Origin: Enterobacter cloacae
Lineage (GTDB): Bacteria > Pseudomonadota > Gammaproteobacteria > Enterobacterales > Enterobacteriaceae
NCBI GenBank assembly: GCA_014169315.1
Contig: AP022133.1
Location: 3,410,001-3,474,000 of the forward strand
Reading direction: 5' to 3'
Length of the DNA: 64,000 nt
Under the pieces are notes generated by a model. That model did not search any database and had not been told where the DNA came from. It saw only the letters and a program-made list of their open reading frames with translations. The position numbers and the translations under genes are program-made. Numbering within the stretch: the stretch's first letter is position 1; every line of letters starts with the position of its first letter. Positions 25,795 to 40,627 of the stretch are shown here, in pieces.

Positions 25795-27150
25795 ATGTTG
25801 TCAAAATTTAAGCGTAATAAACATCAACAACACCTTGCTCAACTACCGAAGATTTCTCAGTCAGTTGATGATGTAGAGTTCTTTTACGCTCCCGCTCATT
25901 TTCGGGAGATGCTTCTGGAAAAGATAGCCAGTGCGACGCGACGTATCTGCGTTGTCGCGCTGTATCTTGAACAAGATGAAGGCGGGCGCGGGATCCTGAA
26001 TGCGCTCTATGAGGCCAAACGTCAGCGTCCGGAACTGGATGTACGCGTGCTGGTTGACTGGCACCGCGCGCAGCGTGGCCGTATTGGCGCTGTCGCTTCA
26101 AATACAAATGCTGACTGGTATTGCCGTACGGCTCAGGAGAACCCTGGCGTCGATGTTCCGGTCTATGGCGTCCCCGTGAATACCCGTGAGGCGCTCGGCG
26201 TACTGCATTTCAAAGGATTTATCATCGATGATAGCGTCCTCTATAGCGGCGCGAGCCTGAATGATGTTTACCTCCATCAGCTCGATAAATACCGTTATGA
26301 CCGTTATCATCTGATCCGCAATCCGCAAATGGCCGATATCATGTTTAACTGGGTTGATAAAAACCTGGTTCATGGTCGCGGCGTAAATCGTCTTGATGAT
26401 CCCCATCGTCCCAAGAGCCCGGAAATCAAAAACGATGTTCGCTCGTTCCGACAGGAGCTTCGTGACGCGGTTTATTACTTCCAGGGTGATGCAAATAACG
26501 AAGAGTTATCCGTTACGCCACTGGTGGGGTTAGGTAAATCGAGCCTGCTGAACAAAACGATCTTCCATTTAATGCCGTGCGCTGAGCAAAAACTCACCAT
26601 CTGCACGCCATACTTTAACCTTCCAGCCGTTCTGGTACGCAACATCATTCAGCTGCTGCGTGATGGTAAGAAGGTAGAGATCATCGTCGGTGATAAAACG
26701 GCAAATGACTTCTTTATCCCGGAAGATCAACCGTTCAAAATCATCGGTGCACTGCCCTATCTCTATGAGATTAACCTTCGTCGTTTCCTGAGTCGTTTAC
26801 AGTATTATGTGAACACCGACCAGTTGGTTGTTCGTTTGTGGAAAGATGATGACAACACCTATCATCTCAAAGGAATGTGGGTCGATGATGAATGGATGTT
26901 ATTGACCGGGAATAACCTGAACCCTCGCGCCTGGCGTCTGGATCTGGAAAATGCAATTCTTATCCACGATCCAAAACATGAATTAGCCGCTAAGCGTGAA
27001 CGTGAGCTGGAACTTATTCGCACTCATACGACTACGGTTCGTCATTACCGCGATCTACAGAGCATCGCCGATTATCCGGTGAAAGTCCGTAAACTGATTC
27101 GTCGTTTACGGCGGATCCGTATCGACCGCCTTATCAGCCGTATTCTGTAA
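25795..27150 (+). CDS. pssA: CDP-diacylglycerol-serine O-phosphatidyltransferase
   Basis: A 451-aa phosphatidylserine synthase of the phospholipase D superfamily, committed step to phosphatidylethanolamine, loosely associated with ribosomes and membrane. Two HKD motifs are present: H138-F-K140 in HFKGFIIDD and HLKGMWVDD near residue 357. The basic C-terminus (VRKLIRRLRRIRIDR) fits membrane binding. The start at 25795 follows a GTG that is in frame one codon before. Confidence 0.97.
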   Translation: MLSKFKRNKHQQHLAQLPKISQSVDDVEFFYAPAHFREMLLEKIASATRRICVVALYLEQDEGGRGILNALYEAKRQRPELDVRVLVDWHRAQRGRIGAVASNTNADWYCRTAQENPGVDVPVYGVPVNTREALGVLHFKGFIIDDSVLYSGASLNDVYLHQLDKYRYDRYHLIRNPQMADIMFNWVDKNLVHGRGVNRLDDPHRPKSPEIKNDVRSFRQELRDAVYYFQGDANNEELSVTPLVGLGKSSLLNKTIFHLMPCAEQKLTICTPYFNLPAVLVRNIIQLLRDGKKVEIIVGDKTANDFFIPEDQPFKIIGALPYLYEINLRRFLSRLQYYVNTDQLVVRLWKDDDNTYHLKGMWVDDEWMLLTGNNLNPRAWRLDLENAILIHDPKHELAAKRERELELIRTHTTTVRHYRDLQSIADYPVKVRKLIRRLRRIRIDRLISRIL

Positions 27151-27156
27151 TGCTCA

Positions 27157-27182
27157 GGCCCTGTCATCGACAGGGCTTTTTT
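27157..27182 (+). terminator. pssA terminator
   Basis: GCCCTGTC-atc-GACAGGGC followed by six T residues, directly after the pssA stop. Confidence 0.85.
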
Positions 27183-27195
27183 ATGGAGCCTGTTA

Positions 27196-27519
27196 ATGCG
27201 AACCACTCTCCTGCTAGCCACCTTTTATCTGACCGGATGCAGCCATATGGCTAACGATAGCTGGTCTGGTCAGGATAAAGCGCAACACTTTATCGCTTCT
27301 GCTATGTTGTCCGCTGCAGGTAATGAGTACGCGCAACACCAGGGTTATAGCCGGGATCGTAGCGCAGCCATCGGCCTGATGTTCTCAATCAGCCTGGGGG
27401 CATCTAAAGAAATTTGGGATAGCCGCCCTGCAGGGAGCGGCTGGAGCTGGAAAGATTTTGCCTGGGATGTCGCTGGCGCAACCACCGGCTATACCGTGTG
27501 GCAGATGGCACATTACTAA
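27196..27519 (+). CDS. yfiM: YfiM family lipoprotein
   Basis: A 107-aa small lipoprotein with lipobox LTGC (Cys15). The rest carries a glycine-rich hydrophobic pattern and the family motif [11 protein letters not shown]; its function is unknown. The start sits just after the pssA terminator, with GGAG 10-12 nt upstream. Its stop overlaps the end of convergent kgtP by 4 nt, as in E. coli. Confidence 0.88.
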   Translation: MRTTLLLATFYLTGCSHMANDSWSGQDKAQHFIASAMLSAAGNEYAQHQGYSRDRSAAIGLMFSISLGASKEIWDSRPAGSGWSWKDFAWDVAGATTGYTVWQMAHY

Positions 27520-28811
27520 AGGCGGATACCTTTACCCTTGCGATGAAGCATCAGGGATACAATGAAAGCCAACGCCCCCATCGCCGTAACGTACCAGAAG
27601 AATGTCGTTTCGCTTCCCCATGATTTAAGCGACAGAGCAACATACTCAGCCGACCCGCCAAACAGTGCGTTCGCCACTGCATAAGAAAGCCCTACACCCA
27701 GAGCACGAACCTGTGCCGGGAACATCTCCGCTTTCAGTATCCCGCTGATTGAGGTGTAGAAACTGACAATCATCATTGCCAGCATGACCAGGGCAAATGC
27801 AGCATACGGTGAGGAGACATGCTGAAGCGCAGACAAAATAGGTACGGTACATAAGGTGGACAGTCCACCAAAAATTAGCATCGACGTGCGACGGCCTATT
27901 TTATCGGAAAGTGCGCCGATAATTGGCTGTATGAGCATAAAGACAAACAGCGCAGCAGTCATCACTACGCTTGCGACATTAGCGTGCATTCCCGTGGTGT
28001 TCACCAGATACTTTTGCATATAGGTGGTGAAAGTGTAAAAACTGAGCGAGCCTCCAGCAGTGAAACCGAGAACCAGCAGGAACGCTTTGCGGTTACGCCA
28101 TAGCCCTTTGAGCGATCCAGCCTCCTTCAGCGTCCTGACCTCTTTTTGCGAGGTTTCATCTAACTGGCGACGCAGCCAAAGCGCAACAACCGCCAGCACC
28201 GCCCCCATTGCGAAAGGAATTCGCCATCCCCATTCATGAAGCTGGCTGTCGGTCAGGATTTGCTGGAGGATCACCACAACAAGGATGGCCAGAAGTTGTC
28301 CACCGATGAGCGTGACGTACTGGAAAGAGGCGTAAAAACCTTTACGACCTTCGATTGCAATTTCACTCATGTAAGTAGCACTGGTCCCATATTCTCCCCC
28401 AACGGACAGTCCCTGGAATAAACGAGCCAGTAACAGCAATGCTGGAGCCCACGTACCAATGGCATCATAACCGGGCAAACAGGCTATCACCAGCGATCCC
28501 AGGCACATCATACAGACCGAGATCAGCATCGATGTTTTACGTCCACGACGATCGGCAATACGACCGAATAACCAGCCGCCAATTGGGCGCATTAAGAACC
28601 CTGCGGCAAAAACTCCAGCGGTCTGAAGTAGCTGAGTCGTTGTGTTCCCGGACGGGAAGAAAATGTGGGCGAAGTAGAGTGAACAAAATGAGTAGACGTA
28701 GAAGTCGAACCATTCAACCAGGTTCCCGGATGAAGCGCTGATAATAGCCCATACCCTTCGTCGGGTATCACTGTTAACCAGCGTCCCGCGCGATGTAATG
28801 CTTTCTGACAT
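27516..28811 (-). CDS. kgtP: Alpha-ketoglutarate permease
   Basis: A 431-aa major facilitator superfamily proton symporter with twelve membrane segments that imports 2-oxoglutarate. The MFS loop 2-3 motif appears as [17 protein letters not shown], and its repeat as [13 protein letters not shown] after segment 8. Near-identical to E. coli KgtP. It lies between yfiM and the rRNA operon, transcribed in the same direction as the rRNA operon behind its terminator. Confidence 0.97.
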   Translation of the reverse strand: MSESITSRGTLVNSDTRRRVWAIISASSGNLVEWFDFYVYSFCSLYFAHIFFPSGNTTTQLLQTAGVFAAGFLMRPIGGWLFGRIADRRGRKTSMLISVCMMCLGSLVIACLPGYDAIGTWAPALLLLARLFQGLSVGGEYGTSATYMSEIAIEGRKGFYASFQYVTLIGGQLLAILVVVILQQILTDSQLHEWGWRIPFAMGAVLAVVALWLRRQLDETSQKEVRTLKEAGSLKGLWRNRKAFLLVLGFTAGGSLSFYTFTTYMQKYLVNTTGMHANVASVVMTAALFVFMLIQPIIGALSDKIGRRTSMLIFGGLSTLCTVPILSALQHVSSPYAAFALVMLAMMIVSFYTSISGILKAEMFPAQVRALGVGLSYAVANALFGGSAEYVALSLKSWGSETTFFWYVTAMGALAFIVSLMLHRKGKGIRL

Positions 28812-28998
28812 TGTGATTATACTCCTGCCATAAACAGTGGCGTACTGAGACCCGTATTGACTCGATTGTTTCGTAAATGAAATGTTATTATTTTGTTATA
28901 AACAACAACGAGACGATGATCACATATTTTATTAGCAGGATAATGGATTAGGAGAAAGGTGAGAAAGCTTCAGGGAGGGGGATCGCGAAAATCCAGAG

Positions 28999-29030
28999 CA
29001 AAAAACCCCGCACCTTCCGGTACGGGGTTC
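28999..29030 (-). terminator. rRNA operon terminator
   Basis: AACCCCG...CGGGGTT hairpin (29004-29029) followed on the minus strand by a T-run, 11 nt after the 3' end of 5S rRNA. Confidence 0.85.
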
Positions 29031-29040
29031 TTCTTAATTG

Positions 29041-29160
29041 ATGCCTGGCAGTTCCCTACTCTCACATGGGGAGACCCCACACTACCATCGGCGCTACGGC
29101 GTTTCACTTCTGAGTTCGGCATGGGGTCAGGTGGGACCACCGCGCTAAAGCCGCCAGGCA
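29041..29160 (-). rRNA. rrf: 5S ribosomal RNA
   Basis: 120 nt, from TGCCTGGCGGC at 29160 to CTGCCAGGCAT at 29041, with complementary ends and conserved interior loop sequence; the E. coli 5S sequence with a few substitutions in the helix I/II region. Confidence 0.97.
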
Positions 29161-29227
29161 AATTCTGTTAAATCTGTATCAAAGCTGAAAATATTCTGTC
29201 TCTTCGCCGAAACAGCTTCGGCGTTGT

Positions 29228-32132
<2,905 letters not shown>

Positions 32133-32236
32133 TCACAACCCGAAGATGTTTCTTTCGATTCATCACGAATTGCGAAAATTTGAGAGACTCGAACACACCA
32201 TTAAGATGTGTCGTTTCAATTTTCAGCTTGATCCAG

Positions 32237-32250
32237 ATTTTTAAAGAGCA
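32237..32250 (-). promoter_or_regulatory. Spacer boxA antitermination site
   Basis: TGCTCTTTAAAAAT on the minus strand in the tRNA-23S spacer, the second boxA of enterobacterial rRNA operons, bound by NusB/NusE. Confidence 0.75.
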
Positions 32251-32323
32251 AATATCTCAAACAAGACTCGTGAGTCTGTTTTGAGATATGGTGGTCGGCG
32301 ACTTTCACTCACAAACCAGCAAG

Positions 32324-32399
32324 TGGCGTCCCCTAGGGGATTCGAACCCCTGTTACCGCCGTGAAAGGGCGGTGTCCTGGGCCTCTAGACGAAGGGGAC
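32324..32399 (-). tRNA. gltT/gltW-type: tRNA-Glu (anticodon TTC)
   Basis: 76 nt including encoded CCA, located in the 16S-23S spacer. The cloverleaf sequence equals the E. coli spacer tRNA-Glu, with TTC anticodon in CCTTTCACG. A single tRNA-Glu spacer is the rrnB/C/E/G type. Confidence 0.97.
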
Positions 32400-32484
32400 A
32401 CTGAAGTCTCAATCGCAAGACGCCTTGCTATTTACTTTTCATCAGACAATCTGTGTGAGCACTACAAAGGCAGGTTCTTTAAGG

Positions 32485-34024
<1,540 letters not shown>

Positions 34025-34156
34025 AAAAGTTTGATGCTCAATGAATTAAACTTCGTAATGAATTACGTGTTCACTCGTTGAGACTTGGTATTCATTTATC
34101 GTCCGAGGACGTTAAGAATCCATGTCACTTTGAGTGCCCACACAGATTGTCTGATA

Positions 34157-34171
34157 AATTGTTAAAGAGCA
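34157..34171 (-). promoter_or_regulatory. rRNA leader boxA
   Basis: TGCTCTTTAACAATT on the minus strand, 133 nt upstream of 16S, the antitermination boxA. The adjacent boxC-like TATCAGACAATCTGTGTG follows. Confidence 0.8.
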
Positions 34172-34206
34172 GTGCCGCTTCGTTTTCGCTGCGGCGCGGG
34201 GTGTGC

Positions 34207-34234
34207 ATATTACGCTTTCCCGCTACAGAGTCAA
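34207..34234 (-). promoter_or_regulatory. rRNA promoter P2
   Basis: TTGACT (34229-34234) and TAATAT (34207-34212) with a 16-bp spacer. Confidence 0.8.
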
Positions 34235-34326
34235 GCATTTTATTTTGCCTTTCTCTGCTGGTGTTCATCTCTGAACCCCGCTAACCCGGCGGCCTGTAAG
34301 CCGTTGTTCCGTGTCAGTGGAGGCGC

Positions 34327-34354
34327 ATTATAGGGAGTTATTCTGAAGCTGCAA
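34327..34354 (-). promoter_or_regulatory. rRNA promoter P1
   Basis: TTGCAG (34349-34354) and TATAAT (34327-34332) with a 16-bp spacer, followed by a GC-rich GCGCCTCC discriminator typical of stringently controlled rRNA P1. An A/T-rich tract just upstream (34355-34375) fits an UP element. Confidence 0.85.
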
Positions 34355-34436
34355 GGATAAAGTGAAAATTATTTACCGACCGCTCACTTTCCAGGCAAAT
34401 CACTTCCCAGACCTCAATTCTGGCCTGGTTTTTAAA

Positions 34437-34467
34437 CAAAAACGAGCCGCAAGCGGCCCGTTTTTAG
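34437..34467 (-). terminator. clpB terminator
   Basis: AACGGGCCGC-ttg-GCGGCTCGTT hairpin (one mismatch) with flanking A- and T-runs, directly after the clpB stop and upstream of the rRNA promoter. Confidence 0.8.
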
Positions 34468-34478
34468 TGTTTTGTGAC

Positions 34479-37052
34479 TTACTGCACTGCCACAATGCGA
34501 TCGTCGTTGGCTTCCAGACGGATGACTTTGCCCGGAATCAGCTCCCCGGAGAGGATTTGCTGAGCCAGCGGGTTTTCAATCTGCTGCTGAATAGCGCGTT
34601 TCAATGGACGCGCCCCATAAACCGGATCGTAGCCATTTTCACTCAGCAGCTTCAGCGCATCATCAGAGATATGGATTTCATATCCACGCTCTTCCAGACG
34701 TTTGTACAGACGCTGCAGCTGGATCTGTGCAATCGACGCAATATGTTTCTCACCCAGAGGATGGAACACCACCACTTCATCAATACGGTTGATGAACTCA
34801 GGACGGAAACTATGGCTGACCACACCAAGAACCAGATCTTTCATATGGCTGTAGTCCAGTTCACCGAAACGTTCCTGAATCAAATCAGAACCCAGGTTCG
34901 AGGTCATAATCACCACCGTATTACGGAAATCGACCGTTCTCCCCTGCCCGTCCGTCAGACGGCCATCATCCAGCACCTGCAGCAGGATGTTAAATACATC
35001 CGGATGTGCTTTTTCCACTTCATCCAGCAAGATGACGGAGTAAGGACGACGGCGAACCGCCTCTGTCAGATAGCCACCTTCTTCATAACCGACATATCCC
35101 GGAGGTGCACCGACCAAACGCGATACGGAGTGTTTCTCCATAAACTCGGACATATCGATACGCACCATCGCGTCGTCGCTGTCGAACATAAAGTTAGCCA
35201 ACGCTTTGCACAGCTCGGTTTTACCGACACCGGTCGGCCCCAGGAACAGGAACGAACCAATTGGGCGATTCGGATCGGACAGGCCCGCACGACTACGACG
35301 AATGGCGTTGGAAACCGCTTCGACCGCCTCGTTCTGACCAATGACGCGATTATGCAGATCCTGCTCCATACGCAGCAGTTTTTCACGTTCGCCCTCCAGC
35401 ATGCGAGCGACCGGAATACCTGTCCAGCGCGCCAGCACCTCGGCAATCTCCGCATCCGTCACTTTATTACGTAACAGACGCATTGTTTTGCCTTCGGACT
35501 GTGTCGCGAGCTCAAGCTGTTTTTCCAGCTCAGGAATTTTGCCGTACTGAAGCTCAGACATCCGCGCCAGATCGCCGACGCGACGCGCCTGTTCAATAGC
35601 TATTTTTGCCTGCTCCAGCTCCGCTTTGATCGTCTGAGTGCCAGAGAGTGACGCTTTCTCCGCTTTCCACTCTTCTTCTAACTCAGAATACTGACGCTCT
35701 TTATCGTCCAGCTCTTCATTGAGCATATCCAGGCGTTTCTTACTGGCTTCATCAGACTCTTTCTTCAGCGCCTGCTGTTCCAGCTTGAGCTGAATGATGC
35801 GACGGTCGAGCCTGTCCAGTTCTTCCGGTTTAGAGTCAATCTGCATACGAATGCTTGATGCAGCTTCATCAATCAGGTCGATGGCTTTATCCGGCAACTG
35901 ACGATCGGCAATATAGCGGTGTGAAAGCGTGGCTGCCGCGACAATCGCCGGGTCGGTGATCTGCACATGATGGTGCAGCTCATAACGTTCTTTCAGACCA
36001 CGCAGAATTGCGATGGTATCTTCAACACTTGGCTCTGCGACAAACACTTTCTGGAAACGACGTTCCAGCGCGGCATCTTTTTCAATGTACTGACGGTACT
36101 CATCCAGCGTCGTCGCCCCCACGCAGTGAAGCTCACCACGCGCCAGAGCAGGTTTCAGCATATTCCCGGCATCCATTGCGCCGTCCGCTTTACCCGCACC
36201 AACCATCGTATGCAGTTCGTCGATAAACAGAATGACGTTGCCTTCCTGTTTCGCCAGATCGTTAAGTACACCTTTCAGACGCTCTTCAAACTCACCGCGG
36301 TATTTCGCCCCGGCCACCAGCGCGCCCATATCCAGCGCCAGTACGCGACGGCCTTTCAGCCCTTCCGGCACTTCACCGTTCACAATACGCTGCGCCAGCC
36401 CTTCAACAATGGCCGTTTTACCGACGCCAGGCTCACCAATCAGCACAGGGTTGTTTTTGGTACGGCGCTGCAGTACCTGGATAGTACGGCGAATTTCTTC
36501 ATCACGGCCGATCACCGGGTCAAGTTTGCCCTGCTCAGCACGTTCAGTCAGATCGACCGTAAATTTTTTCAAAGCCTGACGTTGGTCTTCGGCTCCCTGA
36601 TCGTTCACGCTTTCACCTCCGCGCATTTTCTCAATCGCCTGAGTCACATTGGCAGTGGTTGCGCCGGCAGTTTTCAGCAGGTCGGTCAAGGTACCGCGTG
36701 ATTCGAGCGCCGCCAGAACAAACAGCTCTGACGAAATAAAGTTGTCTCCACCTTTTTGCGCCAGCTTGTCGCAAAGGTTCAGCACGCGCACCAGATCCTG
36801 AGACGGCTGTACGTCGCCACCGGTGCCTTCCACCTGCGGTAAACGGCTCAGCGCTTGATCGATGGCTGTGCGCAACTGGCCAGCATTAATGCCAGCAGTG
36901 GTTAATAACGGACGAACCGATCCCCCTTCCTGATTCAGCAAGGCGCTCATTAAATGAAGAGGTTCGATAAACTGATTGTCGTGCCCAAGTGCGAGGGACT
37001 GGGCATCGGCGAGAGCAAGCTGGAATTTATTAGTAAGACGATCCAGACGCAT
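34479..37052 (-). CDS. clpB: ATP-dependent chaperone ClpB
   Basis: An 857-aa hexameric AAA+ disaggregase, same length as E. coli, that threads aggregated proteins with DnaK help. Order: N-domain (1-145), NBD1 with Walker A GEPGVGKT (about 206-213), the coiled-coil M domain (about 410-525), NBD2 with GPTGVGKT (about 605-612). The ATG at 37052 is chosen over an upstream start (MGGV extension). An internal ATG can give the short ClpB form in this family. Controlled by a sigma-32 promoter. Confidence 0.98.
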   Translation of the reverse strand: MRLDRLTNKFQLALADAQSLALGHDNQFIEPLHLMSALLNQEGGSVRPLLTTAGINAGQLRTAIDQALSRLPQVEGTGGDVQPSQDLVRVLNLCDKLAQKGGDNFISSELFVLAALESRGTLTDLLKTAGATTANVTQAIEKMRGGESVNDQGAEDQRQALKKFTVDLTERAEQGKLDPVIGRDEEIRRTIQVLQRRTKNNPVLIGEPGVGKTAIVEGLAQRIVNGEVPEGLKGRRVLALDMGALVAGAKYRGEFEERLKGVLNDLAKQEGNVILFIDELHTMVGAGKADGAMDAGNMLKPALARGELHCVGATTLDEYRQYIEKDAALERRFQKVFVAEPSVEDTIAILRGLKERYELHHHVQITDPAIVAAATLSHRYIADRQLPDKAIDLIDEAASSIRMQIDSKPEELDRLDRRIIQLKLEQQALKKESDEASKKRLDMLNEELDDKERQYSELEEEWKAEKASLSGTQTIKAELEQAKIAIEQARRVGDLARMSELQYGKIPELEKQLELATQSEGKTMRLLRNKVTDAEIAEVLARWTGIPVARMLEGEREKLLRMEQDLHNRVIGQNEAVEAVSNAIRRSRAGLSDPNRPIGSFLFLGPTGVGKTELCKALANFMFDSDDAMVRIDMSEFMEKHSVSRLVGAPPGYVGYEEGGYLTEAVRRRPYSVILLDEVEKAHPDVFNILLQVLDDGRLTDGQGRTVDFRNTVVIMTSNLGSDLIQERFGELDYSHMKDLVLGVVSHSFRPEFINRIDEVVVFHPLGEKHIASIAQIQLQRLYKRLEERGYEIHISDDALKLLSENGYDPVYGARPLKRAIQQQIENPLAQQILSGELIPGKVIRLEANDDRIVAVQ

Positions 37053-37091
37053 AACTCCTCCCATAACTGGTCAAATTTGCTACTGGAGATT

Positions 37092-37119
37092 AAATGAGGT
37101 CATCCCTCAATTATTCAAG
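37092..37119 (-). promoter_or_regulatory. Sigma-32 heat-shock promoter of clpB
   Basis: CTTGAAT (37113-37119) and CTCATTT (37092-37098) with a 14-bp spacer, matching the sigma-32 consensus CTTGAAA / CCCATnT. Confidence 0.8.
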
Positions 37120-37181
37120 GTTAATGACCTGAATTATGTGAAAAGAAAACGGCACGTGCCGGATCGTCTTGATTCTTTAGG

Positions 37182-37913
37182 TTATATCAGCCAAATAAAA
37201 CTTGCCATACGACCCGTCGTCTTGTCACGACGATAAGAGAAAAAATCACCCGTTTCGGTGAGAGTACAGCGATCGCCGCCGAAGATTTGCGTCACCCCGA
37301 CATTATTCAGACGCTGGCGAGCAAGTTGGTAAATGTCGGCCAGATACTTTTCACCTGTTGCCATGAAAGCATTCACCGCCTGCGGATCTTTCGCCATAAA
37401 GGCTTCACGTACCTCTGGCCCTACCTCAAACGCCTTAGGGCCAATAGCCGGGCCAAGCCAGGCAATGATATTGGCCGGGTCATCGTTGAAACAGCCGACA
37501 GTCTCTTCCAGCACACCGTCGCACAGTCCACGCCAGCCCGCATGTGCGGCAGCGACCTCTGTCCCTGCCTGGTTGCAGAACAGTACCGGCAGACAATCGG
37601 CAGTCATCACGGCACAAACCGTTCCCGGAATATTGCTGTAAGAGGCATCGGCACGTTTAGACGCGTAAGGTTCACCTGTAAGCATGAGCACATCTTTACC
37701 GTGCACCTGTTCAAGCCAGACCGGTTTCGACGGTAAGTTCCCCGCAGCAAACATGCGCTTGCGGTTCTCTTCAACATGTTCAAGGTTGTCACCACAATGC
37801 GCGCCGAGGTTCAAAGACTCCCACGCGCCCTGACTCACCCCGCCGATACGGGTCGAACTGCAGGCAGCCACGCCTTCAGGTAGTGGCCACTCCGGGACAA
37901 TCAGTTTGGTCAT
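37182..37913 (-). CDS. pgeF: Purine nucleoside phosphorylase / peptidoglycan editing factor PgeF (YfiH)
   Basis: A 243-aa Cu-oxidase_4 (DUF152) family protein. In E. coli it removes wrongly incorporated L-Ser from the MurNAc peptide stem precursor; family members also have purine nucleoside phosphorylase activity. The metal site His71, Cys107 and His124 is intact (LEQVHGKDV, TADCLPV, AAHAGWRG). Its start overlaps the rluD stop by 4 nt. Confidence 0.95.
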   Translation of the reverse strand: MTKLIVPEWPLPEGVAACSSTRIGGVSQGAWESLNLGAHCGDNLEHVEENRKRMFAAGNLPSKPVWLEQVHGKDVLMLTGEPYASKRADASYSNIPGTVCAVMTADCLPVLFCNQAGTEVAAAHAGWRGLCDGVLEETVGCFNDDPANIIAWLGPAIGPKAFEVGPEVREAFMAKDPQAVNAFMATGEKYLADIYQLARQRLNNVGVTQIFGGDRCTLTETGDFFSYRRDKTTGRMASFIWLI

Positions 37914-38890
37914 AACCAGTCCACTTGATCCTTATGCTCTTCAAAGTCAGCGCGCATCGCGTCAATCAACTCCACCATATCTTGTGGGATTGGCGCGTGC
38001 CATTCCATCTGAATACCGGTGACAGGATGGTAAAGACGCAGCATGGTTGCATGCAGCGCCTGACGATCGAATTTGCGCAATACGCTGATGAACTCATCCG
38101 ATGCGCCTTTTGGCGGGCGTGGACGGCCACCATACACCTGATCCCCCACCAGCGGATGGGTGATGTGTGCCATATGGACACGGATCTGGTGAGTACGCCC
38201 GGTTTCCAGACGCAGACGCAGGCGCGTATGGATGCGGAAGTGCTCCATGATGCGATAGTGCGTTACCGCCGGTTTACCCATTGGGTGTACGGACATATGA
38301 GTACGTTTGGTTGGGTGACGGCTGATCGGCTCTTCTACCGTCCCGCCTGAAGTCATATGACCAATCGCTACCGCTTCATATTCACGCGTGATTTCACGCA
38401 GCTGCAGTGATTCAACAAGGCGAGTCTGAGCAGGAATCGTCTTCGCCACCACCATCAAACCGGTCGTGTCTTTATCCAGACGGTGGACGATACCGGCGCG
38501 CGGCACGTCAGCAATCGGCGGATAATAATGGAGGAGTGCGTTAAGCACCGTACCATCAGGGTTACCTGCGCCCGGGTGAACAACCAGATCGCGCGGCTTG
38601 TTGATGACCAGGATGTCATCATCTTCATAAACGATATCCAGCGGGATATCCTGTGGCTCGAAGCGGACGTCCTCTTCGATTTCAGCATTGATGGCGACAA
38701 CTTCCCCACCTAACACTTTCTCTTTTGGTTTGTCCCAGATCTTGCCGTTAATCAGCACGCGCTGGTCAAGGATCCATTCTTTTATGCGTGAACGCGAATA
38801 ATCAGGGAACAATTCGGCCAAAGCCTGATCTAAGCGTTGACCGAGCTGATTTTCGGAGACTGTTGCGGTGAGTTCTACTCGTTGTGCCAT
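37910..38890 (-). CDS. rluD: 23S rRNA pseudouridine(1911/1915/1917) synthase RluD
   Basis: A 326-aa RluA-family synthase modifying helix 69 of 23S rRNA late in 50S assembly. The N-terminal S4 domain (about 18-80, QRLDQALAELFPDYSRSRIKEWI) precedes the catalytic domain with Asp139 in HRLDKDTTG. Divergent from bamD, coupled to pgeF. Confidence 0.97.
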   Translation of the reverse strand: MAQRVELTATVSENQLGQRLDQALAELFPDYSRSRIKEWILDQRVLINGKIWDKPKEKVLGGEVVAINAEIEEDVRFEPQDIPLDIVYEDDDILVINKPRDLVVHPGAGNPDGTVLNALLHYYPPIADVPRAGIVHRLDKDTTGLMVVAKTIPAQTRLVESLQLREITREYEAVAIGHMTSGGTVEEPISRHPTKRTHMSVHPMGKPAVTHYRIMEHFRIHTRLRLRLETGRTHQIRVHMAHITHPLVGDQVYGGRPRPPKGASDEFISVLRKFDRQALHATMLRLYHPVTGIQMEWHAPIPQDMVELIDAMRADFEEHKDQVDWL

Positions 38891-39021
38891 AAACTGCTTC
38901 TTTGTTTAACGTTGGGTTTTACGGCTTTGCCGTTTAATATAGTGTGCTATTGTAGCTGGTCTTAATCGGGAGCAGGAACAGAGATTCTCCCGGACAAACA
39001 TTTGAGGAAAGTCAAAACGTC

Positions 39022-39759
39022 ATGACGCGCATGAAATATCTGGTGGCAGCGGCCACGTTGAGCCTGGCTTTGGTGGGCTGCTCCGGTTCAAATGAACAGG
39101 TCCCTGACAATCCGCCGAATGAAATCTATGCGACTGCACAACAAAAACTGCAGGACGGTAACTGGAAACAGGCGATAACGCAACTGGAAGCGCTGGATAA
39201 TCGCTATCCATTTGGTCCATATTCGCAGCAGGTACAGTTAGATCTCATCTACGCCTACTATAAAAATGCCGATCTGCCGTTGGCTCAGGCCACTATCGAT
39301 CGCTTCGTGCGTCTGAACCCGACTCATCCTAACATCGATTACGTGATGTACATGCGCGGTCTGACTAACATGGCGCTGGATGACAGTGCTCTGCAGGGCT
39401 TCTTCGGTGTGGATCGTTCCGACCGTGACCCGCAGCACGCGCGTGATGCATTCAACGACTTCTCCAAACTGGTGCGCGGCTATCCGAACAGCCAGTACGT
39501 GACCGACGCGTCCAAACGTCTGGTATTCCTGAAAGATCGCCTGGCGAAATACGAATACTCCGTTGCTGAATACTACACTCGCCGTGGCGCATGGGTTGCT
39601 GTCGTTAACCGTGTCGAAGGTATGCTGCGCGATTACCCGGATACACAAGCAACACGCGATGGCCTGAAGCTGATGGAAAATGCTTACCGTCAGATGCAGA
39701 TGACCGCGCAGGCTGACAAAGTGGCGAAGATCATCGCCGCGAACAGCAGCAACACCTGA
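39022..39759 (+). CDS. bamD: Outer membrane protein assembly factor BamD
   Basis: A 245-aa outer-membrane lipoprotein with lipobox LVGC (Cys20) and five TPR-like repeats, the essential partner of BamA in beta-barrel assembly. The TPR region starts at about residue 33 ([18 protein letters not shown]). Length equals E. coli. A strong terminator follows. Confidence 0.97.
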   Translation: MTRMKYLVAAATLSLALVGCSGSNEQVPDNPPNEIYATAQQKLQDGNWKQAITQLEALDNRYPFGPYSQQVQLDLIYAYYKNADLPLAQATIDRFVRLNPTHPNIDYVMYMRGLTNMALDDSALQGFFGVDRSDRDPQHARDAFNDFSKLVRGYPNSQYVTDASKRLVFLKDRLAKYEYSVAEYYTRRGAWVAVVNRVEGMLRDYPDTQATRDGLKLMENAYRQMQMTAQADKVAKIIAANSSNT

Positions 39760-39774
39760 TATTGACTTCAACGC

Positions 39775-39806
39775 AAAACGGCAGCCCCAGGGCTGCCGTT
39801 TTTTTA
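39775..39806 (+). terminator. bamD terminator
   Basis: ACGGCAGCCC-cag-GGCTGCCGTTTTTTT stem-loop with T-run, 15 bp after the stop. Confidence 0.9.
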
Positions 39807-39950
39807 TTCGATTTCGCCATAAGCTGAAGCGGTTTAGCTTCAACACATCTTATCAACTATGACTGCAATTTTTGCCTTCGACAAGGTAAATATCACCTCT
39901 TCCTGCCTTGCCTCACAAAAAAGATTCCCTGACAAAAACCGACAAAATAA

Positions 39951-39966
39951 CGTGATCTAAATCACA
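39951..39966. promoter_or_regulatory. CRP site upstream of raiA
   Basis: CGTGATCTAAATCACA is a strong match to TGTGA-N6-TCACA, flanked by AA and TT as in the extended consensus; 63 bp upstream of raiA and just before a TTGACA at 39971. It fits cAMP-CRP control of this stationary-phase factor. Confidence 0.7.
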
Positions 39967-39980
39967 CATTTTGACATTAG

Positions 39981-40370
<390 letters not shown>

Positions 40371-40393
40371 TCCTTTAAATTGAGTATACCGCC

Positions 40394-40418
40394 AACGCGC
40401 CTTCGGGCGCGTTTTTTA
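40394..40418 (+). terminator. raiA terminator
   Basis: AACGCGCCttcgGGCGCGTTTTTT, UUCG-capped hairpin with T-run; the T-run abuts the -35 of pheL. Confidence 0.9.
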
Positions 40419-40448
40419 TTGACAGGGTGAAAACAGTACAGGTACTTT
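40419..40448 (+). promoter_or_regulatory. pheL-pheA promoter
   Basis: TTGACA (40419-40424) and TACTTT (40443-40448) spaced 18 bp, 26 bp upstream of pheL, as in E. coli pheA. Confidence 0.75.
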
Positions 40449-40474
40449 AACGGTATCAACCACAGGATGAACTC

Positions 40475-40522
40475 ATGAAACATACGCCGTTTTTCTTCGC
40501 ATTCTTTTTTACCTTCCCCTGA
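40475..40522 (+). CDS. pheL: pheA leader peptide PheL
   Basis: A 15-aa leader peptide, MKHTPFFFAFFFTFP, with seven phenylalanines. Ribosome stalling on Phe codons when tRNA-Phe is uncharged prevents the attenuator and allows pheA transcription. The AGGA Shine-Dalgarno lies 8 nt upstream. Confidence 0.95.
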   Translation: MKHTPFFFAFFFTFP

Positions 40523-40570
40523 ACGGGAGGCGTTTCGTCGTGTGATAAAGAATGCGAAGACGAACAACAA

Positions 40571-40598
40571 GGCCTCCCAAACCGGGGGGCCTTTTTTA
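40571..40598 (+). terminator. pheA attenuator
   Basis: GGCCTCCC-aaacc-GGGGGGCC followed by TTTTTT, between pheL and pheA; the regulated terminator of the phenylalanine attenuation system. Confidence 0.88.
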
Positions 40599-40627
40599 TT
40601 AATAACGATAAACAGACAGGCAACACT

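Noticed and set aside
34362..35474. 370-aa open frame on the plus strand
   Set aside because: It is antisense to clpB, which is conserved and complete; its composition is that of a shadow frame and no family is recognisable.
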